Part shown: positions 9,142 through 16,792 of the stretch, one piece after another | Layout of the letters: every line of letters starts with the position of its first letter | Numbering within the stretch: position 1 is the first letter of the stretch | NCBI GenBank assembly: GCA_021814545.1 | Contig: JAKAID010000005.1 | Span: 1 to 32,067, forward strand | Reading direction: 5' to 3' | DNA: 32,067 nt | Origin: a bacterium | GTDB lineage: Bacteria; Patescibacteriota; Minisyncoccia; UBA6257; GWB1-50-10 | Notes under the pieces: model-generated | What the model saw: only the letters and a program-made list of their open reading frames with translations | Told to the model about the DNA's origin: nothing | The model's database searches: none | Position numbers and translations under genes: made by a program

Positions 9142-9976
9142 AAAGTCGATAGTAACATCATTCGCACAGTTCAAGCGCGTACCAATAGACGAAGAGTTCG
9201 TGGATGAATTTCGCGCGCACCTCGTGAGGGCGATGGGGGCGGACGCGACGCTCGCTGCCGCGCACACACTGGCAGCGGCACGTAACGCGCGGTTCTTTAC
9301 GGTCCGCCGCCTTATCCCCGCATTCATCGTGTTTTCTCTTGTACTCACGAGCGGCGGTACAGCATTCGCCGCACAGCACAGCCTCCCCGGTGAAACGCTC
9401 TATCCGGTAAAGCTCCTCACGGAAGAGGTGCGCGTGGCGGTCGCGCTCACGCCGGCCAAGAAGGCGGAGCTCCAGATGGCATACGCAGAAGAGCGCACGA
9501 AGGAAATAAGCGCGGTGCTCACAGAACATGCGACGAGTACTGATTTCACCGCTTCTGAAACAAAAGACATTGACCACGCACTCTTGAACCTCACAGGTAA
9601 CCTTGAGAATGCGGAGCGGCACGCGGCTGAAACGCGCGAGAAGGGCGATGAAAAGAAAGCGAAAGAACTCCACCGCAATCTTTCGGAGGCGGCACATGCA
9701 TACCGCGAGGCGCTCGAGAAAAACGCGAGCTCGACCGAGGACGAATCGGTACGCGGCGCACTCCGCGCGGCGGCAGACTCGGCCGAACACGTCCGAGAAA
9801 ACGCAAAACGCGAGGGCGAACGCGACGAAGAAGCGCTCAAGCACGCACAAGAAAAAGAAAATGAACGCGTAAAAGAAATGGGGAGCGAAGAGAAAAAGGA
9901 TGCGGGAGACACGAATGCCGCCTCGCTCGAACGCGCGACCCATAAAGACGAAGATGCGCAGCGCGACGAGCGATAG
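9134..9976 (+). CDS. DUF5667-like single-pass membrane protein, candidate anti-sigma partner
   Basis: TM helix then HSLPGETLYPVKLLTEEVRVAVALTPAKKAELQMAYAEERTKEI (DUF5667-type). Overlaps the sigma-factor gene by 8 nt. Charged C-terminus. Confidence 0.75.
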   Translation: MNKKSIVTSFAQFKRVPIDEEFVDEFRAHLVRAMGADATLAAAHTLAAARNARFFTVRRLIPAFIVFSLVLTSGGTAFAAQHSLPGETLYPVKLLTEEVRVAVALTPAKKAELQMAYAEERTKEISAVLTEHATSTDFTASETKDIDHALLNLTGNLENAERHAAETREKGDEKKAKELHRNLSEAAHAYREALEKNASSTEDESVRGALRAAADSAEHVRENAKREGERDEEALKHAQEKENERVKEMGSEEKKDAGDTNAASLERATHKDEDAQRDER

Positions 9977-9982
9977 CGCACA

Positions 9983-10011
9983 TTGACTTTTCCAATAATT
10001 TAGGGTATATT
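9983..10011 (+). promoter_or_regulatory. Sigma70-like promoter of the 10048 small ORF
   Basis: TTGACT-N17-TATATT. Confidence 0.75.
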
Positions 10012-10047
10012 GTTTCCAGTTCTTCCTCTTCCTGCACAGGAGGCAAC

Positions 10048-10251
10048 ATGAAGCACCCAGAGCAGAAAAGCGACGAGACTTTCGTTGCACACGTCACGCT
10101 CCCCGCCTTCAACGCGTGCGGTCTGAAGACCAAGCGCCTCGGCGCGCCCGTCGTGGACGGGCTCGGCGACAAACCCCTCTTCGGCGAGGAAACGGACGGC
10201 GACAACATCGTCTACCCCCTCTTCGTGAAGCGCGAGGAGGCACAGAGGTAG
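10048..10251 (+). CDS. Small hypothetical protein (67 aa)
   Basis: ATG preceded by strong SD CAGGAGGCAAC, consensus-like promoter upstream, intrinsic terminator downstream. Confidence 0.7.
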   Translation: MKHPEQKSDETFVAHVTLPAFNACGLKTKRLGAPVVDGLGDKPLFGEETDGDNIVYPLFVKREEAQR

Positions 10252-10282
10252 GAGGATACGGGACCCTCTGCCTGCCGCCCTC

Positions 10283-10315
10283 ACTCCCCATGCGCCCAGT
10301 ATGGGGAGTTTTTAT
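10283..10315 (+). terminator. Intrinsic terminator of the 10048 small ORF
   Basis: ACTCCCCAT-GCGCCCAGT-ATGGGGAGTTTTTATT. Confidence 0.85.
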
Positions 10316-10352
10316 TGCTGAAGCCCCAAATATCTGAATTGTTCTTTTTGTA

Positions 10353-10380
10353 TTTACAAATCAAAAGTTTGTGGTATCAT
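10353..10380 (+). promoter_or_regulatory. Promoter of infC
   Basis: TTTACA-N16-TATCAT, -10 preceded by TGTGG; predicted TSS at about 10387. Confidence 0.55.
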
Positions 10381-10386
10381 TCCCCC

Positions 10387-10887
10387 ATCGAGTACAGAGT
10401 AAACAACCAAATAAAAGCGCCTGAATTGAGGGTGGTGAGCGACACCGGGGAAAACCTCGGCATTCTCACACTCTCGGCCGCACTCGCTGCAGCGCGGGAA
10501 CGGGGCCTCGACCTCATTGAAATCGCGCCCGCGGCGAAACCGCCGGTCGCAAAGATCATCGGATTCGACAAATTCCGCTACCAGCAGGAGAAAGAGGAGA
10601 AGAAAAAGCGGCATGCGCAGAAGGCAAAGGAACTGAAACAGGTACGCATCACTCCCCGCGCAGCAGCGAACGACCTCATGGTGAAGGTGAGGCGCGTTGA
10701 GGAATTCCTTGCCGAAGGCCATAAAGTTGAGTTAGGATTGTTTCTCCGAGGCCGCGAAAAAGGAAACAAGGATTGGGGGTTGAAAAAGCTGAAGGAGTTC
10801 ATGGGCATGATCACGACTCCCTACCAGATAACGCTCCCGCCGAAAGCAGGAGGAAGGGGGTTCATCGCGCAAATCGCAAAGAAATAA
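10387..10887 (+). CDS. infC: Translation initiation factor IF-3, apparently starting at ATC
   Basis: (I/M)EYRVNNQIKAPELRVVSDTGENLGILTLSAALAAARERGLDLIEIAPAAKPPVAKIIGFDKFRYQQEKE...; followed by bL35 and bL20 genes. The ORF track start (ATG 10315) lies upstream of the predicted promoter. Confidence 0.9.
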   Translation: MEYRVNNQIKAPELRVVSDTGENLGILTLSAALAAARERGLDLIEIAPAAKPPVAKIIGFDKFRYQQEKEEKKKRHAQKAKELKQVRITPRAAANDLMVKVRRVEEFLAEGHKVELGLFLRGREKGNKDWGLKKLKEFMGMITTPYQITLPPKAGGRGFIAQIAKK

Positions 10888-10890
10888 TTT

Positions 10891-11061
10891 ATGAAAACAT
10901 CAAAAAAATTCTCGAAGCGCATCAGGATCACAAGGACGGGCAAGGTGGTGCGCCGTCCGATGGGTCTCGGTCATTCGCGCAGCAACAAGTCGAGCACGCA
11001 AATGGGCCGCAAAAAGCTGAACCGCACGTTGGTAAGCTCACCCTTCATCAAGAACTACTAA
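10891..11061 (+). CDS. rpmI: 50S ribosomal protein bL35 (56 aa, absent from ORF track)
   Basis: MKTSKKFSKRIRITRTGKVVRRPMGLGHSRSNKSSTQMGRKKLNRTLVSSPFIKNY between infC and rplT. Confidence 0.92.
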   Translation: MKTSKKFSKRIRITRTGKVVRRPMGLGHSRSNKSSTQMGRKKLNRTLVSSPFIKNY

Positions 11062-11065
11062 TACC

Positions 11066-11413
11066 ATGACACGCGTAAAGAGAGGAACTATTGCCCACAA
11101 GAAGCGCGAAAAGCTTCTCAAGCTCACCAAGGGCTACATGTGGGGAAGAAAAACGAAGGAGCGCGCGGCGAAAGAGGCGCTGCTCCACGGCCAAGCCCGC
11201 ATGTTCAGGGGCCGCAAAGAAAAGAAGCGCGACTTCCGTGCGCTCTGGCAGGTGCAGATAGGTGCGGCGGTGCGCACCCACGGTATGAACTACAGCACGT
11301 TCATCGGCGCATTGAAAAAGAAGGATGTGAAGCTCGACAGAAAGGTGCTTTCGGAGCTCGCCCGCACAGAACCGAATGTGTTCGCCGCAATAGTAGAACT
11401 CGCAAAGAAATAG
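11066..11413 (+). CDS. rplT: 50S ribosomal protein bL20
   Basis: MTRVKRGTIAHKKREKLLKLTKGYMWGRKTKERAAKEALLHGQARMFRGRKEKKRDFRALW... Confidence 0.95.
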   Translation: MTRVKRGTIAHKKREKLLKLTKGYMWGRKTKERAAKEALLHGQARMFRGRKEKKRDFRALWQVQIGAAVRTHGMNYSTFIGALKKKDVKLDRKVLSELARTEPNVFAAIVELAKK

Positions 11414-11420
11414 CAGGACA

Positions 11421-11450
11421 AAAAACCCCCTCTACACGAGGGGGTTTTTA
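11421..11450. terminator. Bidirectional terminator after rplT, overlapping the 3' end of the NUDIX ORF
   Basis: AAAAACCCCCTC-TACAC-GAGGGGGTTTTTA. Confidence 0.85.
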
Positions 11451-11968
11451 TTCGCGTGCGGGGGAGGGCGTTGTGGGTGCAGCGGGCGGGGCGAAGGACC
11501 TCGTTTCCGCGTTATCGCCGCATACGCTTTCCGCAAATTCAGCTTGAGCGTGGGCGAGATAAGGAGGCGGTGCGCATCGCGGTAGAGGAACCACCCATAT
11601 CCCTCGTGTTGCTCCCCTTCATGAGTGTCCGGCACGATCTTTACCTTCACCTCCTTCTGTTTCGTTTCCGCAAGGTAATACGTGACTACTTTAAATATCC
11701 TTTCCTTGTCGCGCGTGTAGGTGAACCGGTCCTCAACCTTGAACCAGCTCTTGAAGCCTAATTCGTCCTGCTTGATGCCGGTTTCCTCCTTCACCTCGCG
11801 GAGCGCTGCTTTGAAATTCGTCTCTCCCTCAAGCTTCCCCTTCGGGAAATTCCAATAGGGGCCGCCATGGTAGAGCAGAAGGAACTTCGGGCCCTCCTTC
11901 GTGCGGCGGAATATAATAATGCCAGCGGAAAACTCTCTTCTCATGTGTGGACTCTGATTCGTGTTCAT
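11432..11968 (-). CDS. NUDIX hydrolase
   Basis: Nudix box GKLEGETNFKAALREVKEETGI. Start may be MNTNQ (11968) or the downstream MRREF. Confidence 0.88.
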   Translation of the reverse strand: MNTNQSPHMRREFSAGIIIFRRTKEGPKFLLLYHGGPYWNFPKGKLEGETNFKAALREVKEETGIKQDELGFKSWFKVEDRFTYTRDKERIFKVVTYYLAETKQKEVKVKIVPDTHEGEQHEGYGWFLYRDAHRLLISPTLKLNLRKAYAAITRKRGPSPRPLHPQRPPPHANKNPLV

Positions 11969-11983
11969 ACGATAGTAGCCTAA

Positions 11984-14479
11984 TTATTGCCGCCGCGCCA
12001 CCTGCCACACGAAGTCATTATTTGTGTACGCGACCGAGAGCGTGTCGCCGCGCGCTATCTCACGCCGTAATATTTTCTCTGCGAGCGCGCTCCGCACCTT
12101 CTCTGAAACCACTTGGCGGAGTGGCCTCGCACCAAACACGGGGCTATACCCTAACACTGCGATTCTTCGCATCGCGGTCTCATCAACGTTCAAGTCTATT
12201 CCCTGCGCCTCGCGGAGCGCGCCCACCACCTCATGCACCAGGTAGGTTGCTACCGTATAGATCTCCTCTGGGGTGAGCGTGCGGAACACGATGATATCGG
12301 AAAAACGATTGATGAGCTCGGGGCGGAAGTAATCGGTGAGCTTCTTTTTGAGCTCATTAGCGACCTCCTCGCTCTTCTTCCCCGCCTCTATCTCCGCCTT
12401 AATAAGCTCCGAGTGCGCGTTCGAGGTCGCGATGATGATAGTGTTCTGGAAATCGACGGTGCGCCCAAGGCTGTCGGTGAGCCGCCCATCATCGAACACC
12501 TGGAGGAAGAGGTTCAGAATGTCGGGGTGGGCTTTCTCGAATTCGTCGAGAAGCACAAGGCTGTAGGGGTTCTTCAACACCGCGTCAGTGAGCGTGCCCG
12601 TCTTCTCGCCATCGGGCGTGCCAATGAAACGGAAGATGCTCTGCTTGTCCTGGTATTCGGACATATCGAAACGGAGCATGAAGTCCTTCGAGCCGAACTG
12701 TACGTCAGCGATTATCTTCGCAAGCTCGGTCTTCCCGACACCCGTAGGCCCCACAAAAAGGAAGGCAGCGATCGGACCCCCTTTGCGCGCGAGGCCGCTG
12801 CGGTACTCGCGGAGCGCCTGGGACACCGAGCGGACCGCCGCCTCCTGATTCACGAGGCGTTCATGGATTATCTTCTCAAGGTTCAATAGTTTCTCCGCTT
12901 CCACTTCGCGCGCCTGCCCTATCGGAATCTTGCTCTGCGCTTCAGCGATCGCAATGATGTCGTCCGCGGTAAGCACTTTCTTCTTTGCGTCTTTTGCTGC
13001 AACAAGCGCCCGCTTCACAAGGTCCTCGGCATTCCCTGGGAGAAGAGTATCGTGGAAATAACGGTGCGCAACATACACCGCTTTCTCGAGCGCGCGGAAC
13101 GTGATGAACATCTTGAATTCCTTTTCCAGAAGGAGCGAGGCGTACACGAGGTAGCGCACGGCGTCTTCCTCGCTTATTTCCTCGATGTTGATGACCTGGA
13201 ATTGCTCAAGGAAATCGGAACGCGGCTCGATGTACTGCTTATACTCACGCGGATAGGTTTCCACGATGACCGGTATCGCATTATTCCGAATAAGGGGGAA
13301 AAGGATATCGATGGCGTTCATCGCCTTCGCGCCTCCGGTGCGGAAGAGGTCGTGCGCATTCGGAATAAAAAGCACTATATTCCCCGCGCGCACGATTTCA
13401 TCCACGATGCGCTGCAACCTCCCCGCGAGCGTCTCCGCGGCAGCGTCCGACACAAGACTGCTCACCTCAAGCGACACGAGACGCTTATCAAAAAGAACCG
13501 CAGGCACGTCATCGTTCACCATACGGTATGCAAGATGCGCAATAATGGCGTTCTTCCCCGAGCCCGCTTCGCCTACCAATATCGCATTTGGCTTCCCGGG
13601 TCGCGAAACGACCTGGAGCAAACCCTCGAACTCTTTCTCGTGTCCCACAAGAAACCCCGCCGCGCCCACCCGTGCAAGATCGGTGAGGTCGGTGGCAAAC
13701 TGGTCGAGCGTAGGCGTCGGCCGGGCAGTCCACGCGCGGTTCATGAAACGCTTCTTCACGACCTGTGCGCGGGAAACGAATCCACCAAGCGCGAGCGGGA
13801 GCCCCTTCAATCCGAAGAGGGTCCTCTTCCAACGGCCGAATATAACCGCCTCGCGAAGCCCGGCGGGAGAAAGTTCGAAAAGATCGAATATTTTTGCAAC
13901 AGCGGGGTCGCCTATCTCGGAAAGCGCCACAAAGAGGTTGCGCGAATGTATGTATTGTTCCCCCGTCGTTGCGGCGTTCTCGTACGCAATGACCGCGAGA
14001 GACTCTATCGCCTTCAAAAGTTCTTCTTTTTTTGTTTTTGGCACGCTTCCTTTCAATGCCGATTCCAGTTTTTCGTGGAATGCGCGGCGGTCGACGGAAA
14101 GCCTATCGAGAAGCTCCTTGATGTCGCCGCACTCAAGCAGCTCTTGCAACAGGAGAAGATGGAAACTCTTCCCCAGCATACGCGCCTTGCGATACGAATA
14201 ATTGATGATGCGGAAGGCATTCGGCGTGCACGCGAGCGCAACATTCTTCTTTGTGCCTTTGAGTTCCGCGATGGCGCGCTCGCCGTCGCCGCGGTGTGAG
14301 AACCTGTCGAGCAAAAAAAGTGCAAGAAGTACCGCCGCGTTGTGGAGGGCGCGGGAATCAGACACAAAAAGGAATACGGTAGCAACCGTAAGGAGCGTGT
14401 ACGCGGAATACGCAGTGAGCCTGGTGACAAATTCACCGAATGCGGAGAGGAGGAGCCTTGGTTCGCGGTAGAAGAGCAT
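11984..14479 (-). CDS. Membrane-anchored Clp-like AAA+ ATPase (two AAA domains, degenerate D1)
   Basis: N-terminal hydrophobic helices, Clp-N-like segment, D1 GEAGSGKN, D2 GPTGVGKTELAK / LLDEFEKAH / TSN / GARPLRQ. ATG at 14479 lies 6 nt after the upstream stop. Confidence 0.9.
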   Translation of the reverse strand: MLFYREPRLLLSAFGEFVTRLTAYSAYTLLTVATVFLFVSDSRALHNAAVLLALFLLDRFSHRGDGERAIAELKGTKKNVALACTPNAFRIINYSYRKARMLGKSFHLLLLQELLECGDIKELLDRLSVDRRAFHEKLESALKGSVPKTKKEELLKAIESLAVIAYENAATTGEQYIHSRNLFVALSEIGDPAVAKIFDLFELSPAGLREAVIFGRWKRTLFGLKGLPLALGGFVSRAQVVKKRFMNRAWTARPTPTLDQFATDLTDLARVGAAGFLVGHEKEFEGLLQVVSRPGKPNAILVGEAGSGKNAIIAHLAYRMVNDDVPAVLFDKRLVSLEVSSLVSDAAAETLAGRLQRIVDEIVRAGNIVLFIPNAHDLFRTGGAKAMNAIDILFPLIRNNAIPVIVETYPREYKQYIEPRSDFLEQFQVINIEEISEEDAVRYLVYASLLLEKEFKMFITFRALEKAVYVAHRYFHDTLLPGNAEDLVKRALVAAKDAKKKVLTADDIIAIAEAQSKIPIGQAREVEAEKLLNLEKIIHERLVNQEAAVRSVSQALREYRSGLARKGGPIAAFLFVGPTGVGKTELAKIIADVQFGSKDFMLRFDMSEYQDKQSIFRFIGTPDGEKTGTLTDAVLKNPYSLVLLDEFEKAHPDILNLFLQVFDDGRLTDSLGRTVDFQNTIIIATSNAHSELIKAEIEAGKKSEEVANELKKKLTDYFRPELINRFSDIIVFRTLTPEEIYTVATYLVHEVVGALREAQGIDLNVDETAMRRIAVLGYSPVFGARPLRQVVSEKVRSALAEKILRREIARGDTLSVAYTNNDFVWQVARRQ

Positions 14480-14484
14480 GGGTA

Positions 14485-14820
14485 TTATGAAACTGTTTTG
14501 AACACAAGGTAGGCGGGAAATGCGAGCCAAGCGAGATACGCGGCAAGCGCCACCGCAAACACTACTGCATATACGACGCTCGCAACGATGAGACGCGCCG
14601 AGCGGAACAAAAAGCCCATCACGCGGCCCACCACCGAGTAATCGCCATAGAGGGGCTCAAAAATATTCTGTGCGGTTATCTTCCATGCGAGCGTGCGGTC
14701 CATGGCGCGCAAGACCCCGATCATAAAATCGGAGTACATAGAAGCGCTTTTTATATACCAATGCCGCAAAAAGTCGAATATTCTATAAAAAAAGCGGCTA
14801 ATAATATACGTGAAAAACAT
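14485..14820 (-). CDS. Small membrane protein of unknown function
   Basis: 111 aa, C-terminal hydrophobic region (LIVASVVYAVVFAVALAAYLAWLAFPAYLVF). Tightly packed upstream of the Clp-like gene. Confidence 0.7.
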   Translation of the reverse strand: MFFTYIISRFFYRIFDFLRHWYIKSASMYSDFMIGVLRAMDRTLAWKITAQNIFEPLYGDYSVVGRVMGFLFRSARLIVASVVYAVVFAVALAAYLAWLAFPAYLVFKTVS

Positions 14821-14836
14821 GGGGTCTCTTACCCCA

Positions 14837-15427
14837 TTATACCCCGCCCTGAAGCTCTTTGCACTTCGAAAGCGCGCGAGGGAGCTGCAAAAAACTCTTT
14901 CTGAATGTGGCCATCATCTGTGGAGAACGCAACGCAGCAGCGGGGTGGAACAAGGGGTAAATAAAATACTCCCCGACGCGGATAAGCTTTCCCTCATCTC
15001 TCGATATCTTCGCATCCGGCAGGAAATAATTCATAGAGAACCGCCCCAGTGTCACAATAACGCACGGCTTCAGAATAGCGATTTGCCGCGTGAGATATGG
15101 CTTATATGCGGCAATTTCTTCGGGGCTCGGGTCGCGGTTCTCGGGCGGACGCCGCTTCACGATGTTTGTAATATACACGTCCTCGCGCCGCATCCCGATT
15201 TCTTCAAGCATTTTGTTGAGAAGTTGTCCGGAGCGGCCCACGAAAGGGCGCACGAGCTCGTCTTCCTTCTGCCCCGGCGCCTCGCCGATAAAAAGCACAT
15301 CACAATGGAGGCTCCCCTCGCCGAATACAAGATTCGCCTCGCGGAGCGGGAGAGTGCGGTCTGCTGATATTTCATCGTGAAGCGCGCGGAGTGCCTCTGC
15401 TTTATCCATAATGTAATCAAATACCAT
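14837..15427 (-). CDS. Uracil-DNA glycosylase, family-4-like, lacking canonical Fe-S cysteines
   Basis: GEAPGQKEDELVRPFVGRSGQLLNKML, VYITNIVKRRPPENRDPSPEEI, LFHPAA. The upstream part of the listed ORF is translated tRNA sequence. Confidence 0.88.
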   Translation of the reverse strand: MVFDYIMDKAEALRALHDEISADRTLPLREANLVFGEGSLHCDVLFIGEAPGQKEDELVRPFVGRSGQLLNKMLEEIGMRREDVYITNIVKRRPPENRDPSPEEIAAYKPYLTRQIAILKPCVIVTLGRFSMNYFLPDAKISRDEGKLIRVGEYFIYPLFHPAAALRSPQMMATFRKSFLQLPRALSKCKELQGGV

Positions 15428-15431
15428 ATTG

Positions 15432-15503
15432 TGCCCTTGGCAGGAATCGAACCTGCACCTCCTCCTTCGGAGGGAGATATTGTATCCATTCAACTACAAG
15501 GGC
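15432..15503 (-). tRNA. tRNA-Arg, anticodon CCG
   Basis: Cloverleaf GCCCTTG-TA-GTTG...CAAT-A-TCTCC-CTCCGAA-GGAGG-AGGT-GCAGG-TTCGATT-CCTGC-CAAGGGC-A. CCA not encoded. Confidence 0.93.
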
Positions 15504-16792
15504 TTTGTTTCCATCTCCGACCCCATTAGTATCCCGAACGCCACCCAAAACATCAAGCGCCCGGCGTGGAGGTCCCAAGGGAAGTGGTCGACCGCGCCAA
15601 AGAGGAGCAGTGATGCGAGCATGAAAAGCGCGAACACGTCCGGCGCGGAAGAAAATCGCGTTCTCCGCATAACAAGAAAAAGAATGGCAAGAAAGAGGAG
15701 AAGCCCCGCCCCGCCAAGCTCATCGGCGATAAGAATGTAGATGTTGTGGACCGGCTGCCAAAGCCACGGCTGCGTGAGGCCCTTCCCTTGGAACAGGCCC
15801 TCCTCTGCCGCTTGAAGCACCTCATTTCCGATGCCGACGCCCTGGGGGTGCTCACGCACGAGCATGAGCCCCATCTCGTTATAGAACACACGATGGTCTA
15901 TGGAGAACTCTCCTTTTGCGAACCCCGCCCGTGCGGAAACCGCCCACCCAAGGCTGAGCGCGATGGCGGCGCTTGAAACAAGCACGACGCCAAGGAACCA
16001 ACCCGCTCTTCGGCGCAATTCGCCATTCCAAAATGCGTATGCAAGAGTCACGAGCACACTCACGCCCGCGACTATCCATCCGGAACGGGAGAAGGTGAGC
16101 ACAAGCGCAACAAGGATAAGAAATGTTGAAACCGCAACCGCGCCGTGGCGCACCGCGTGCCCGCGCGGCGCAGAAAGATAGAGATAAGCACACGCGATGA
16201 GCCCCATCACCAAAAATCCCGCAAGAATATTCGCGTGCGGCAGCGTACCATATGCGCGCAAAAATTTAACGCCGCCAATATCAACGCGGGCAATGCCGGC
16301 CGTTGTTTGTGTAATGAGAACCTCACCAAGGAACCACAACCCAATGCTTTTTTGGTAGTAGAACTGCACTATCGCAATGATTGCTTGAAAAGTAGCGGAC
16401 GCCGCGAATGCGGCAAAAAGCGCGCGCACCTCGACTATCCCCTCCCGCAACGCAACTGCAATGAACGCCGCTGCAAAGAGCGCGACCACAAAACTCGCCG
16501 CAACATACGCGGCATACGGCGCATTCAACGCAAAGAATGTTGATGCGAGCGCAAGCGCCGCAAACGCGGTGAGCCACGGTGCGAGCGGCACAGGACGAGA
16601 GCGCCGCCCAAGATACAGCGCAAGCGCAACAAGAAGTATGGCCGCGAGCACGTCAGTCGCGTAAACAAAGAACGAGGAAAACTCGCGGGAATATTCGAAA
16701 AGCTGCGGAATAAGTGCGGTAACAAATTTCTTCGTCCCGAACGGGAGTGCAAATACGAACGCCGCTATTCCATATCGCAATGCGCGCTTCAT
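15494..16792 (-). CDS. O-antigen ligase-like polytopic membrane protein
   Basis: MKRALRYGIAAFVFALPFGTKKFV...; many TM helices, Wzy/WaaL-like HNIYILIADELGGAGLLLFL. The ATG overlaps the upstream stop (TAATG). Confidence 0.8.
   Translation of the reverse strand: MKRALRYGIAAFVFALPFGTKKFVTALIPQLFEYSREFSSFFVYATDVLAAILLVALALYLGRRSRPVPLAPWLTAFAALALASTFFALNAPYAAYVAASFVVALFAAAFIAVALREGIVEVRALFAAFAASATFQAIIAIVQFYYQKSIGLWFLGEVLITQTTAGIARVDIGGVKFLRAYGTLPHANILAGFLVMGLIACAYLYLSAPRGHAVRHGAVAVSTFLILVALVLTFSRSGWIVAGVSVLVTLAYAFWNGELRRRAGWFLGVVLVSSAAIALSLGWAVSARAGFAKGEFSIDHRVFYNEMGLMLVREHPQGVGIGNEVLQAAEEGLFQGKGLTQPWLWQPVHNIYILIADELGGAGLLLFLAILFLVMRRTRFSSAPDVFALFMLASLLLFGAVDHFPWDLHAGRLMFWVAFGILMGSEMETKPL

Noticed and set aside
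9158-10090. 310-aa minus-strand ORF
   Set aside because: Antisense to the DUF5667-like gene; low-complexity Cys/Phe/Arg-rich translation, no supporting signals.
13052-14299. 415-aa plus-strand ORF
   Set aside because: Fully antisense to the conserved Clp-like ATPase; a shadow ORF of GC-rich coding DNA with no domain-like sequence.
15428-15493. N-terminal extension of the UDG ORF (MNGYNISLRRRRCRFDSCQGHN)
   Set aside because: This is translated tRNA-Arg sequence, a common artefact.
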